Below, piece by piece: positions 7,951 through 15,385 of a stretch of DNA of 37,908 nt; the first letter of the stretch is position 1, and each line of letters opens with the position of its first letter. Made by a program: the position numbers and the translations under genes. The stretch spans positions 1 through 37,908 of the forward strand of contig JAQVWY010000019.1 of NCBI GenBank assembly GCA_028709465.1. The letters run 5' to 3'. Under the pieces are notes generated by a model that worked only from the letters and a program-made list of their open reading frames with translations, was not told where the DNA came from and did not search any database. The DNA is from Tissierellia bacterium. Lineage in GTDB: Bacteria > Bacillota > Clostridia > Tissierellales > Sedimentibacteraceae.

Positions 7951-9429
7951 ATGAATTTAATTAATGATATAAAAAAAAATAGTAATTATATTTTTCTGAA
8001 ATACATTTTAAGTGTTATATTAATATGCTTTATTTCTACATTACTTTCTATTGTTATGAATAAAATAGGAATAAGCAAAGAAAATACGTTGATGGTATTT
8101 ATAGTTGGTGTATTAGCTGTTTCAATCGTTACAAGAGGTTATATATATAGTGCAATTGCATCCATAATAAATGTTCTTATGTTTAATTTATTGTTTACTG
8201 AACCTATTTATAGCTTTGAAATTAGTAATATTCAAGATATAATTCTAATGGCTTTCTTTTTGACTGCGTCTTTAATTTCCAGTACAATGACTACAAAATT
8301 GCAACATCAAACTGAAATATCAAAACGAAATGAAAGGACAGCTAAGGTTCTTTATGAAATAACAAAGGGTTTCTTTAATGTGACAGGCAATGAAAATACT
8401 ATTATAAAAGGCATAAGCTATATAAAAGATTATGTTGGCTATGATTGCTATGTAATGCTAGATAATGATGTTAAGATTTACAAAACAGATGGCATTCCTA
8501 ATTATGATGCAATTAGTAAGGATAATATTATCTTAATCCCAATTAAAGGGATTGGGAAACAAAGGGGAACCGTTCAAATTATAAACGCTAATTCACCTTT
8601 ATCAAATGAAAATGATATGATTGTAAAAACAATAGTTCATCAAATGTCTATTGTTTTAGATAGAGAATTTATATATGATGAGCGACAAAAAATTAAAATA
8701 GATATTGAGAGGGAACGATTAAAGAGTACACTTCTTAGAAGTATTTCTCATGATATAAGAACACCTCTTACGGGCATTAAAGGTGCTAGTGAGCTTATAC
8801 TAGACAGCTATGACAATTTAGACGCAAATTCTATTAAAAAATTAACATCGGATATTTATGATGAATCAGTTTGGTTGATTAAAACTGTGCAAAATATTCT
8901 CGATATGACACGTATTAGTGAGGGAAGATTAACAATCACCAAAAATTATGAAGCTGCTGATGATATTGTAAATCAAGCAATAACACTTATACCAAGCCTA
9001 AATTTTAAGAATAGGCTTCATGTATCAATACCTGATGAAATAGTTCTTGTACCTGTTGATGGAAGATTAATAGTTCAAGTTATAGTAAATCTTTTAGACA
9101 ATTCTTATAAATATGCAGGTGAAGATGCACAAATCTTCTTAAAAGTATATACTAAAAATAAATTTATTATTTTCGAAGTTTCAGACAATGGAATTGGTAT
9201 TAATCCTTCAATAATTGATAAAATATTTGAAGGATTTGTTTCATATCATAAAAATAATATTGCGGACGGAAGTAGGGGATTTGGTATAGGACTTACTATA
9301 TGCAAAGAAATTGTAACTGCCCACAATGGTTCAATTACTGCAAAAAATTCAAAAACAGGCGGTGCGATTTTTACTGTTAAGCTTCCTTTGGAGGTTGATT
9401 TAAATGACCAAAAAAATATTAATAATTGA
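7951..9429 (+). CDS. kdpD: KdpD-type sensor histidine kinase (short form)
   Basis: Membrane kinase of 492 residues. The N-terminus (about 15-115) has four transmembrane helices with the KdpD-specific DUF4118 signature (FNLLFTEPIYSF), then a GAF-like region, then HisKA with the phosphorylated His267 in SHDIRTPLTGIKGASELIL, an N box (LLDNSYKYAG), G1 (DNGIGI) and G2 (GFGIGLTICKEI). The large cytoplasmic N-terminal KdpD/USP part of full KdpD is missing, as in several short relatives. ATG 7951 is used; an in-frame GTG at 7939 lies upstream without a clear binding site. It overlaps the regulator gene by 26 bases. No kdpFABC is present; the convergent neighbours are Ktr genes, which suggests K+ or osmotic sensing (inference). 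Confidence 0.87.
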   Translation: MNLINDIKKNSNYIFLKYILSVILICFISTLLSIVMNKIGISKENTLMVFIVGVLAVSIVTRGYIYSAIASIINVLMFNLLFTEPIYSFEISNIQDIILMAFFLTASLISSTMTTKLQHQTEISKRNERTAKVLYEITKGFFNVTGNENTIIKGISYIKDYVGYDCYVMLDNDVKIYKTDGIPNYDAISKDNIILIPIKGIGKQRGTVQIINANSPLSNENDMIVKTIVHQMSIVLDREFIYDERQKIKIDIERERLKSTLLRSISHDIRTPLTGIKGASELILDSYDNLDANSIKKLTSDIYDESVWLIKTVQNILDMTRISEGRLTITKNYEAADDIVNQAITLIPSLNFKNRLHVSIPDEIVLVPVDGRLIVQVIVNLLDNSYKYAGEDAQIFLKVYTKNKFIIFEVSDNGIGINPSIIDKIFEGFVSYHKNNIADGSRGFGIGLTICKEIVTAHNGSITAKNSKTGGAIFTVKLPLEVDLNDQKNINN

Positions 9430-10093
9430 AGACGATAATAAAATAGTTAATTTTATGACTATGGCTTTAAAAGCTAAAGGTTATTCTATTATATCTGCAA
9501 GGAATGGGAATGATGGAATATTATATTTTTGCACTGAAATGCCTGATATTATACTATTAGATTTAGGGCTTCCTGATATGGATGGAGTTAATATTATAAA
9601 TCAGGTGCGTGATGTTTCACAAATCCCCATAATAATTGTTTCTGCAAGAGAACAGGAAAGTGATAAAATTTTGGCATTAGATGCAGGCGCTAATGATTAT
9701 GTTACAAAACCATTTTCAATGGGAGAATTGCTCGCTCGAATTAGGGTAATGGAAAGGTTAATAGAAAGAGAAGTTGTCTATCCACATGATAACGTGTTTA
9801 AATTGGATTATTTGACAGTAGACAGGGAAAAACATAGAGTTTATGTTGATGATAATGAAGTACATCTTACGCCAATTGAATTTAAGCTTCTTTTATTATT
9901 GATCGCTAATCGGGGGAAAGTTATAACTCACAGTCAAATATCCAAAGAAGTGTGGGGATATGGCGAGACTGGAGATTCAAAGAGTATAAGAGTATTTATG
10001 GCAAGCTTAAGAAGAAAAATAGAAAAAGACACCTCAAATCCAAGATTTATTTTAACTGAAATCGGAGTAGGGTATCGTTTCGCAGATGAATAA
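9404..10093 (+). CDS. kdpE: KdpE-like OmpR-family response regulator
   Basis: A 229-residue DNA-binding regulator paired with the preceding kinase. Receiver domain (1-120): acidic pair Glu9/Asp10-Asp11, phosphoacceptor Asp53 in ILLDLGLPD, Ser/Thr switch in IIVSARE, Lys in VTKPF. A winged-helix domain follows (about 130-225) with HLTPIEFKLLLLL, KSIRVFMASLRRKIE and ILTEIGVGYRF, closest in feel to KdpE. GGAGG at 9389-9393 sets the start inside the kinase 3' end. Its TAA is part of the stem of the shared terminator 10091-10116. The target genes are not known; the adjacent Ktr operon is the obvious candidate. Confidence 0.9.
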   Translation: MTKKILIIEDDNKIVNFMTMALKAKGYSIISARNGNDGILYFCTEMPDIILLDLGLPDMDGVNIINQVRDVSQIPIIIVSAREQESDKILALDAGANDYVTKPFSMGELLARIRVMERLIEREVVYPHDNVFKLDYLTVDREKHRVYVDDNEVHLTPIEFKLLLLLIANRGKVITHSQISKEVWGYGETGDSKSIRVFMASLRRKIEKDTSNPRFILTEIGVGYRFADE

Positions 10094-10116
10094 AAGATGC
10101 CTTGTGGCATCTTTTA
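10091..10116. terminator. Bidirectional terminator between kdpE and ktrA
   Basis: 11-bp perfect stem (10091-10101 and 10106-10116), TTGT loop, A-run and T-run flanks. The arms begin with the kdpE stop TAA on the plus strand and the ktrA stop TAA on the minus strand. Confidence 0.85.
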
Positions 10117-10764
10117 TATATTATCAGCAATTTTTAAAACGTCTTCTGATCTCCCAAGTATAATGATTTTGTCATCATCTTTAAATATATAGTCAGCTTT
10201 TGGAAAAGTCATTATATTGTCACCATTTTTTATAAGCAAAATGTTAATATGATATTTTTTTCTTACATTTATTTTTTCAATGCTATATCCCACCCAATTT
10301 TGTTTTATAGGCATTTCAAATATAGAATATTCATCAGTTATAGAAAAAAAATCAAGCATGTTCTTTGAACTGCAGCGAATTGCTAATTTTTCGGCCATAT
10401 CCTTGTCAGGATAAACTACCTCATCAGCCCCATTTCTTAAAAGAAATTTAGCTTGTATATCTCTACTTGCTTTTGAAATAACATATTTTGCACCTAAATC
10501 TTTTAAAAGAGAAGTAATTTCTAATGATGATTGAAAAGTATCTCCAATTGTTACAAAACAAATATCAAAATTACTTACACCTAGAGCTTTTAGAACATCT
10601 TCTTTTGTACAATCACCTATTTGTGCATCAGTAACCATAGATGACATATCTTCTATGATAGCTGCATCTTTATCAACTATCATAACATCATTCTTTAGTT
10701 CAGATAACTTAATAGCTAAATGACGACCAAAAGCACCCATTCCTATAATTAATATTGATTTCAT
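10114..10764 (-). CDS. ktrA: KtrA/TrkA-type K+ uptake regulatory subunit
   Basis: Cytoplasmic gating ring subunit of a Ktr potassium transporter (216 aa). RCK_N domain (1-130) begins ILIIGMGAFGRHLA, with the GxGxxG nucleotide-binding loop at 8-13, followed by VDKD at the end of strand 2 and IGDCTKEDVL. RCK_C (about 135-216) includes GYSIEKINVRKKYHINIL and KIIILGRSEDVLK. One RCK_N/RCK_C pair makes it KtrA/KtrC-like, unlike the duplicated TrkA of enterobacteria. The GGAGATAAAT binding site overlaps the ktrB stop, 10 bases away, so it is the last gene of the operon. Confidence 0.93.
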   Translation of the reverse strand: MKSILIIGMGAFGRHLAIKLSELKNDVMIVDKDAAIIEDMSSMVTDAQIGDCTKEDVLKALGVSNFDICFVTIGDTFQSSLEITSLLKDLGAKYVISKASRDIQAKFLLRNGADEVVYPDKDMAEKLAIRCSSKNMLDFFSITDEYSIFEMPIKQNWVGYSIEKINVRKKYHINILLIKNGDNIMTFPKADYIFKDDDKIIILGRSEDVLKIADNI

Positions 10765-10774
10765 TATTTATCTC

Positions 10775-12118
10775 CTATCCTATTATTATTTTTTCATATG
10801 GTCTACTAAGAGAAGCAGGTTCTTTTTTTTCACCGATTACAGCCACTATAGATAAAACACCTACTTTACCTCCGTACATTAGTAAAGTTATTATTATTTT
10901 GGAAAAATTATTAAGCAAAGGTGTTATGCCTAAAGTTAGACCTACTGTTCCAAGAGCAGAAAATACTTCAAACATTATTTCTTTTAATGAAAAATCTTGT
11001 AATCCGCTAATTAAAATTATTGCTCCCAATGCAATAGACATATATATTGTTGTAACAGAGCTTGCTTTTTTTAATGCATCAATTTCAAGCCTGCGTTTGA
11101 AAATAGTAATATCATCGCTTTGCTTTGCAGATGACCAAGAAGCGATTATAAGTGTAATAAATGTTGTTGTTTTAATACCGCCAGCTGTAGAACCTGGACT
11201 TCCGCCTATTATCATCAATAATATAGTCAATAAGCTGCCACCTTCAGACAATTCACTTAAATTGATTGTATTAAATCCCGCAGTTCTTGGCGTTATTGAA
11301 TGAAAAAAAGATGCCAGAATTCTTTCTTTAATATTCATATTAATCATACTGTGATTACTTTCAACAATAAAAAAAATTAGTGCGCCCAAAGTAATTAGGA
11401 AAAAGGTTGTTGTAAGTACTATTTTTGTATGAAGCTTATATTTTCTGAAACTGATTTTGTTGAGAATAATATCATCCCATACTACAAAACCAATTCCTCC
11501 TATTACTATTAGTAACATAATAGTTACATTAACTGCAATATTATTTTCATAGTTTGTTAGAGATGAGAATTCTCCAAAGTTACCCATTAAATCAAAACCT
11601 GCATTGCAGAATGCAGAAACAGAATGAAATATTCCGTAATATAAACCTTCTTTAAATCCCATTGTAGGATAAAAGCTGATAGTGAGTATTATTGTTCCAA
11701 TACCTTCAATTATAAATGTTCGGATAATGATTTTCTTAACAAGTAGTACGATACCTCCAATTTTCAAGGTGTTTGCTGATTCCATAAGCAATCTTCTTTC
11801 TCTTAATCCGATTTTTCTTCTTAAAAAGATTGAAAATTGTGTTATTATTGTCATGAAACCAAGACCGCCTATTTGTATAAGTAAAAGTATTACTATTTGT
11901 CCAAATAAAGACCAGTGTATAAAAGTATCATAAATTACAAGACCCGTAACACAAAAGGCAGAAGCAGCTGTAAATAAAGAATCAATAAAAGGTGTTGCAA
12001 TATTAGATTTAGATGATATAGGCAAACTAAGAATTAAAGCGCCTATAAGTATAATGCCTAAAGTACCCAATATAATAATTTCAGTATAATTTAATTTAAT
12101 ATTTTTAATTGTGAACAT
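10775..12118 (-). CDS. ktrB: KtrB/TrkH-type potassium transporter membrane subunit
   Basis: K+ translocating subunit (447 aa) of the SKT superfamily. Four pore repeats are visible: FTAASAFCVTGLVIYDT, HSVSAFCNAGFDLMGNF, ITPRTAGFNTIN and FSALGTVGLTLGIT, each with the selectivity glycine (CVTG, CNAG, TAG, TVG). Transmembrane helices flank each. MIIGGSPGSTAGGIKTTTF is the typical gating-loop region of repeat 3. AGGAG lies 12-16 bases before the ATG. It is preceded by an RCK-like membrane-anchored gene and followed by ktrA in one operon. Confidence 0.95.
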   Translation of the reverse strand: MFTIKNIKLNYTEIIILGTLGIILIGALILSLPISSKSNIATPFIDSLFTAASAFCVTGLVIYDTFIHWSLFGQIVILLLIQIGGLGFMTIITQFSIFLRRKIGLRERRLLMESANTLKIGGIVLLVKKIIIRTFIIEGIGTIILTISFYPTMGFKEGLYYGIFHSVSAFCNAGFDLMGNFGEFSSLTNYENNIAVNVTIMLLIVIGGIGFVVWDDIILNKISFRKYKLHTKIVLTTTFFLITLGALIFFIVESNHSMINMNIKERILASFFHSITPRTAGFNTINLSELSEGGSLLTILLMIIGGSPGSTAGGIKTTTFITLIIASWSSAKQSDDITIFKRRLEIDALKKASSVTTIYMSIALGAIILISGLQDFSLKEIMFEVFSALGTVGLTLGITPLLNNFSKIIITLLMYGGKVGVLSIVAVIGEKKEPASLSRPYEKIIIG

Positions 12119-12140
12119 ATATATTATCTCCTAAAATCTT

Positions 12141-12611
12141 TTAATTTTTATAAATATTTAATAGAGTAAAAACCAGTTCAGAGGATGTTAATCCTTCTTT
12201 ATATAAATAAGGAACATTAATTTTATCGTATAATTTTTTATTATAATGATCATTACAAACAGAAATAACCTGTTCTATCCCCATTATTTTTATTCCGATG
12301 GAACATATCATTAGATTATCAAGGTCTGATTTATTGACTGCAATTAAATATTTATATTTATATTCCATATTGATTTGATTGCTGTCTTCTAAAGTTAGTG
12401 AAAATATGCTATTTTGTTTTAATAATTCGGATATTTCAAGGCATAAGTTTTTTTCACCAATAATAAGTGCTTCGATTGATTTATTATCATTTAAAGGGTT
12501 ACAATTCATATCTAATTCATATGAGGGTTCAAAGATTTTATAAATTTCATCTATAAAAAATAAGTTTATAAAAAATATAGCTATAACTGATAAAATTATT
12601 ATTAGATTCAT
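12141..12611 (-). CDS. Membrane-anchored RCK_N-like protein upstream of ktrB
   Basis: A 156-residue protein with one N-terminal transmembrane helix (residues 1-20, NLIIILSVIAIFFINLFFI) and a soluble domain with the look of a worn TrkA-N/RCK_N fold. ALIIGEKNLCLEISELLKQN stands where strand 1 and the dinucleotide loop would be, and YLIAVNKSDLDNLMICSIGIKIMGIEQVISVCND matches the late RCK_N block. The GxGxxG loop is absent, so nucleotide binding is doubtful. An excellent AAGGAGGG (12617-12624) precedes the start. It is the first gene of the Ktr operon, 22 bases before ktrB. A role as an extra Ktr subunit or gate modifier is inference. Confidence 0.68.
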   Translation of the reverse strand: MNLIIILSVIAIFFINLFFIDEIYKIFEPSYELDMNCNPLNDNKSIEALIIGEKNLCLEISELLKQNSIFSLTLEDSNQINMEYKYKYLIAVNKSDLDNLMICSIGIKIMGIEQVISVCNDHYNKKLYDKINVPYLYKEGLTSSELVFTLLNIYKN

Positions 12612-12639
12612 ATAAACCCTCCTTGTTTATGGTAAATCG

Positions 12640-12648
12640 ATTGTAGCA
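12640..12648 (-). promoter_or_regulatory. Extended -10 promoter of the Ktr operon
   Basis: Minus strand TGC-TACAAT (12648-12640) with no strong -35; predicted start near 12633 and a leader of about 22 bases. Confidence 0.45.
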
Positions 12649-12745
12649 CATGAGGTATAAAAATGTTGTTAAGGTTTTTTTATTGGTGTAAATATTTCAT
12701 TAAAATTATGGATAAGTTCTAAAAGATTAAGAGGTATTTTATTTA

Positions 12746-12772
12746 TGGACAAATGTTAAGGAATGGTATAAT
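12746..12772 (+). promoter_or_regulatory. Promoter of rmuC
   Basis: TGGACA (12746-12751), 15-base spacer and TATAAT (12767-12772) with an upstream TGG extension. Predicted start near 12779, which makes an in-frame ATG at 12778 an unlikely translation start. Confidence 0.7.
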
Positions 12773-12798
12773 ATTAAATGGTGTTAAGGAGGCGGGAC

Positions 12799-14037
12799 AT
12801 GGAAATTATAATAATAGTATTACTAATAATATTAATAATATTAGGTATTGCAATAATAAAAAGATCTTCAAACAAGGGATTAGAAGATCGTATATTATCT
12901 GAATTAAAAATAACTTTAAGTCAAAACAACTTAAATTTAATAGATAATGTTAATAAAAAGATTTCTGAATCAGAACAAAATCAGTTACGAGAAATATTGA
13001 CAAATAAACTTATTATGACGGAAGCTTTTAGTGATTTCAGAGATAAAACTTCATATTCAATTAATGAATCAAATAACAAGCTAAAAGAAAATCTTAATAA
13101 TAATTTTGAAAAATTAAATGTTAGAATAAGTGAAAGCCTTGATAAAATCAATATGAGGGTTGAAGAAAGGCTAAATGAAGGATTTGAAAAAACCAATAAA
13201 ACATTTGTCAATATATTAGAAAGATTATCAAAAATAGATGAAGCCCAAAAGAAAATTGATAGCCTATCAACGAATATTATATCCCTTCAAGATGTATTAA
13301 CTGATAAAAAATCAAGGGGGACATTTGGAGAAGTGCAATTAAATCACTTAATTATGTCTATTTTTGGCGATAAAAATGATAAGGTTTTTGAAATCCAAAA
13401 AAAATTATCTAATGATACCTTGGCAGATGCTGTTTTACATATACCAGAACCTGTAGGAATGATTTGTATTGATTCTAAATTTCCCTTGGAAAACTATCAA
13501 AGAATGATTGACAAAAATATTTCTGAAATAGAAAGAAAACAATATGAGAAGGATTTTAAAACCAATGTAAAAAAACATATTAATGATATATCTTCAAAAT
13601 ACATAATACAAGGAGAAACATCTGAACAAGCTATAATGTTCATACCTGCAGAGGCAATCTTTGCAGAAATAAATGCATATCATCAGGATTTGTTAGATTA
13701 TGGCGGAAGCAAAAAGGTATGGTTCGCTTCTCCAACAACATTAATGTCAGTATTATCCACAGTTCAAGTAATATTAAGAAATTTGGAAAGGGAAAAGTAT
13801 GCAAGCATAATACATGAAGAGCTTAATAAATTGGGTAAAGAATTTAAACGATATAAAAATCGTTGGGATACTTTGGCTAGGAACATAAAACGTGTTTCTG
13901 ATGATGTAGACAATATAAATATTACATCTAATAAAATAGAAAAGAAATTTGAGACGATTTCTAAAGTTGAAATAGATAAATATTTGGAATCTAGCAATGA
14001 TGAAGATTTCTTATATGTTGAAACAGCGGAGGATTAA
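12799..14037 (+). CDS. rmuC: DNA recombination protein RmuC
   Basis: A 412-residue RmuC-family protein: N-terminal membrane helix (2-21), long coiled coil (about 30-170), then the conserved nuclease-like domain with GTFGEVQLNHLI, VGMICIDSKFPLENYQRM, MFIPAEAIFAEINAY and VWFASPTTLMSVLSTVQVILRN. RmuC in E. coli limits inverted-repeat recombination; the domain is related to restriction-type nucleases (family knowledge). ATG 12799 is chosen by AAGGAGG at 12786-12792 and by the predicted transcription start. A diguanylate cyclase gene follows after one base, so both are one transcript. Confidence 0.92.
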   Translation: MEIIIIVLLIILIILGIAIIKRSSNKGLEDRILSELKITLSQNNLNLIDNVNKKISESEQNQLREILTNKLIMTEAFSDFRDKTSYSINESNNKLKENLNNNFEKLNVRISESLDKINMRVEERLNEGFEKTNKTFVNILERLSKIDEAQKKIDSLSTNIISLQDVLTDKKSRGTFGEVQLNHLIMSIFGDKNDKVFEIQKKLSNDTLADAVLHIPEPVGMICIDSKFPLENYQRMIDKNISEIERKQYEKDFKTNVKKHINDISSKYIIQGETSEQAIMFIPAEAIFAEINAYHQDLLDYGGSKKVWFASPTTLMSVLSTVQVILRNLEREKYASIIHEELNKLGKEFKRYKNRWDTLARNIKRVSDDVDNINITSNKIEKKFETISKVEIDKYLESSNDEDFLYVETAED

Positions 14038-14038
14038 T

Positions 14039-14932
14039 ATGGTGAAATTTAAAAATACTAATGAAATAATGGAGTTTATTAGGAATTTTAACAAGTTATA
14101 TGATCTTATACGTATAGTTGACCCTATAAGCAAGAAAATTATTGAGTATGAAGAAGTAGGGGAAAAGCCTTATTCATCAATTTGCTATGATTATTGGAAA
14201 AATGGAACAATGTGCCCAAATTGTGTTTCCTCTAGGGCTATTAATGAAAATGATACCTTCGTTAAAATAGAATATAACAAGGATAAAATATATATGGTAA
14301 TGGCTAGCCCAGCAAAGATAATTGATAAAAATTATATAGTGGAAATGCTTAAGGATATAACTGAAACAGGAATTGTACCTGATTTGAAGGGTAAAACGGT
14401 TGAAGAAATTAATGAAATTATTAATAAATTAAACAAAGAGATAATAACCGATGAACTGACACAAGTTTTCAATCGACGTTATTTAAACGAGAGATTACCG
14501 GTAGATATTTATGCATCTATTAATAATAAAAATAAATTGTCAGTTATTATGCTGGATATTGATTTTTTTAAAAATGTTAATGATAATTATGGTCATTTAG
14601 CTGGAGATTTTGTTCTTAAAGAGATTAGTAACATTATAAAGAAGAACATTCGAAAAGACCATGATTGGGTTGCAAAATATGGAGGAGATGAGTTTTTTGT
14701 TTCATTACCTAATGCAGATAAAAAAGCTGCATATAGAACTGCAGAAACAATAAAAAATGAAGTTGAAAATAAGGAGTTTGTTTATGAAGGACAAAAAATT
14801 CATATTACCGTAAGTTTAGGTGTATACACATTGGACTCAAAGAAAATAATCATGGAAGAGCTCATTGATATTACAGATAAAAATATGAATGAAGCAAAAA
14901 TTAAAGGGAGAAATAATATCATTTCTAGTTAA
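14039..14932 (+). CDS. Diguanylate cyclase with Cys-containing N-terminal sensor domain
   Basis: A soluble 297-residue GGDEF protein expected to make c-di-GMP. The C-terminal half has ITDELTQVFNRRYLNERLP, ISVIMLDIDFFKNVND-type active-site strand and the intact GGDEF motif at 215-219. The inhibitory site usually read RxxD is KxxD here (Arg one residue further upstream), so product inhibition may be weak. The N-terminal part (about 1-125) is PAS-like and holds SICYDYW...MCPNC with Cys49, Cys59 and Cys62, a possible metal or redox centre. ATG 14039 follows GGAGG at 14027-14031; an in-frame ATG at 13997 lies within rmuC. It follows rmuC after one base. Confidence 0.88.
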   Translation: MVKFKNTNEIMEFIRNFNKLYDLIRIVDPISKKIIEYEEVGEKPYSSICYDYWKNGTMCPNCVSSRAINENDTFVKIEYNKDKIYMVMASPAKIIDKNYIVEMLKDITETGIVPDLKGKTVEEINEIINKLNKEIITDELTQVFNRRYLNERLPVDIYASINNKNKLSVIMLDIDFFKNVNDNYGHLAGDFVLKEISNIIKKNIRKDHDWVAKYGGDEFFVSLPNADKKAAYRTAETIKNEVENKEFVYEGQKIHITVSLGVYTLDSKKIIMEELIDITDKNMNEAKIKGRNNIISS

Positions 14933-15002
14933 TATTGATAAAAATGGATTGCAAAGTATTTATAGATGTTTCAAAATATTTATAAAAAAAATAAAAAATA
15001 TC

Positions 15003-15031
15003 TTGATTTTTAATTTATTGTGTGCTACTAT
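15003..15031 (+). promoter_or_regulatory. Promoter of tRNA-Leu
   Basis: TTGATT (15003-15008), 17-base spacer and TACTAT (15026-15031) with an upstream TGC extension; predicted start a few bases before the tRNA. Confidence 0.75.
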
Positions 15032-15046
15032 TTTAAAGTAGCATTT

Positions 15047-15129
15047 GCCGCAGTGATGGAATGGCAGACGTGACGGACTCAAAATCCGTTGGTGGCAACA
15101 CCGTGGGGGTTCAAGTCCCTTCTGCGGCA
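15047..15129 (+). tRNA. tRNA-Leu (anticodon CAA)
   Basis: Folds as a class II tRNA of 83 nt. The acceptor stem is GCCGCAG with CTGCGGC, and the discriminator is A15129. The anticodon stem ACGGA/TCCGT has loop CTCAAAA, anticodon CAA at 15080-15082, reading UUG. The variable arm is long (GGTG/CACC) and the T loop is TTCAAGT. CCA is not encoded. It is a lone tRNA with its own promoter and terminator. Confidence 0.97.
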
Positions 15130-15143
15130 CTCAATTTCAACGA

Positions 15144-15173
15144 AAAAGAGACTTTTAATATAAAGTCTCTTTT
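15144..15173 (+). terminator. Terminator of tRNA-Leu
   Basis: 12-bp perfect stem (15144-15155 and 15162-15173), 6-base loop, T-rich tail. Confidence 0.85.
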
Positions 15174-15197
15174 ATATTTTTTGAATCAAGGAATCAA

Positions 15198-15255
15198 GGG
15201 GGACGGTTCTTGCTGTCCAATATCGGATCAGAGTGGACAGTGAGAACCGTCCCCA
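15198..15255. repeat. GGGGACGGTTCT...AGAACCGTCCCC hairpin repeat
   Basis: Two 21-base arms (15199-15219 and 15234-15254) pair completely with two G-U pairs, around a 14-base loop. It is far more GC-rich than its surroundings. I recall similar GGGGACGGTTCT hairpins between genes in other clostridial genomes, but could not check. A second GGGGAC...GTCCCC element ends recQ at 17559-17609. Confidence 0.75.
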
Positions 15256-15313
15256 CCTAAATCGTTCCCCCCCTAAATCAACCCTAAATAGTCTTTTTAT
15301 TTATTTTTATATA

Positions 15314-15322
15314 TGCTATAAT
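15314..15322 (+). promoter_or_regulatory. Extended -10 promoter of recQ
   Basis: TGC followed by TATAAT (15317-15322); the -35 region is only T-rich. Predicted start near 15329, about 57 bases before the ATG. Confidence 0.5.
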
Positions 15323-15385
15323 AATCTGAAAAAGGCAAGTGAAGAAATGGACTCAGCAGAAAAAAATGTTGAGAGGAGTTAAACA

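Noticed and set aside
10755..11303. 182-codon frame antisense to ktrB
   Set aside because: The opposite strand carries clear KtrB pore motifs; this frame is a shadow of a hydrophobic gene.
15061..15243. 60-codon open frame
   Set aside because: It covers tRNA-Leu and the following hairpin repeat; no ribosome binding site or protein-like composition.
15348..15383. 11-codon frame ending at the recQ ribosome binding site, a possible leader peptide
   Set aside because: No run of regulatory codons, no attenuator hairpin, and a weak binding site; most likely chance.
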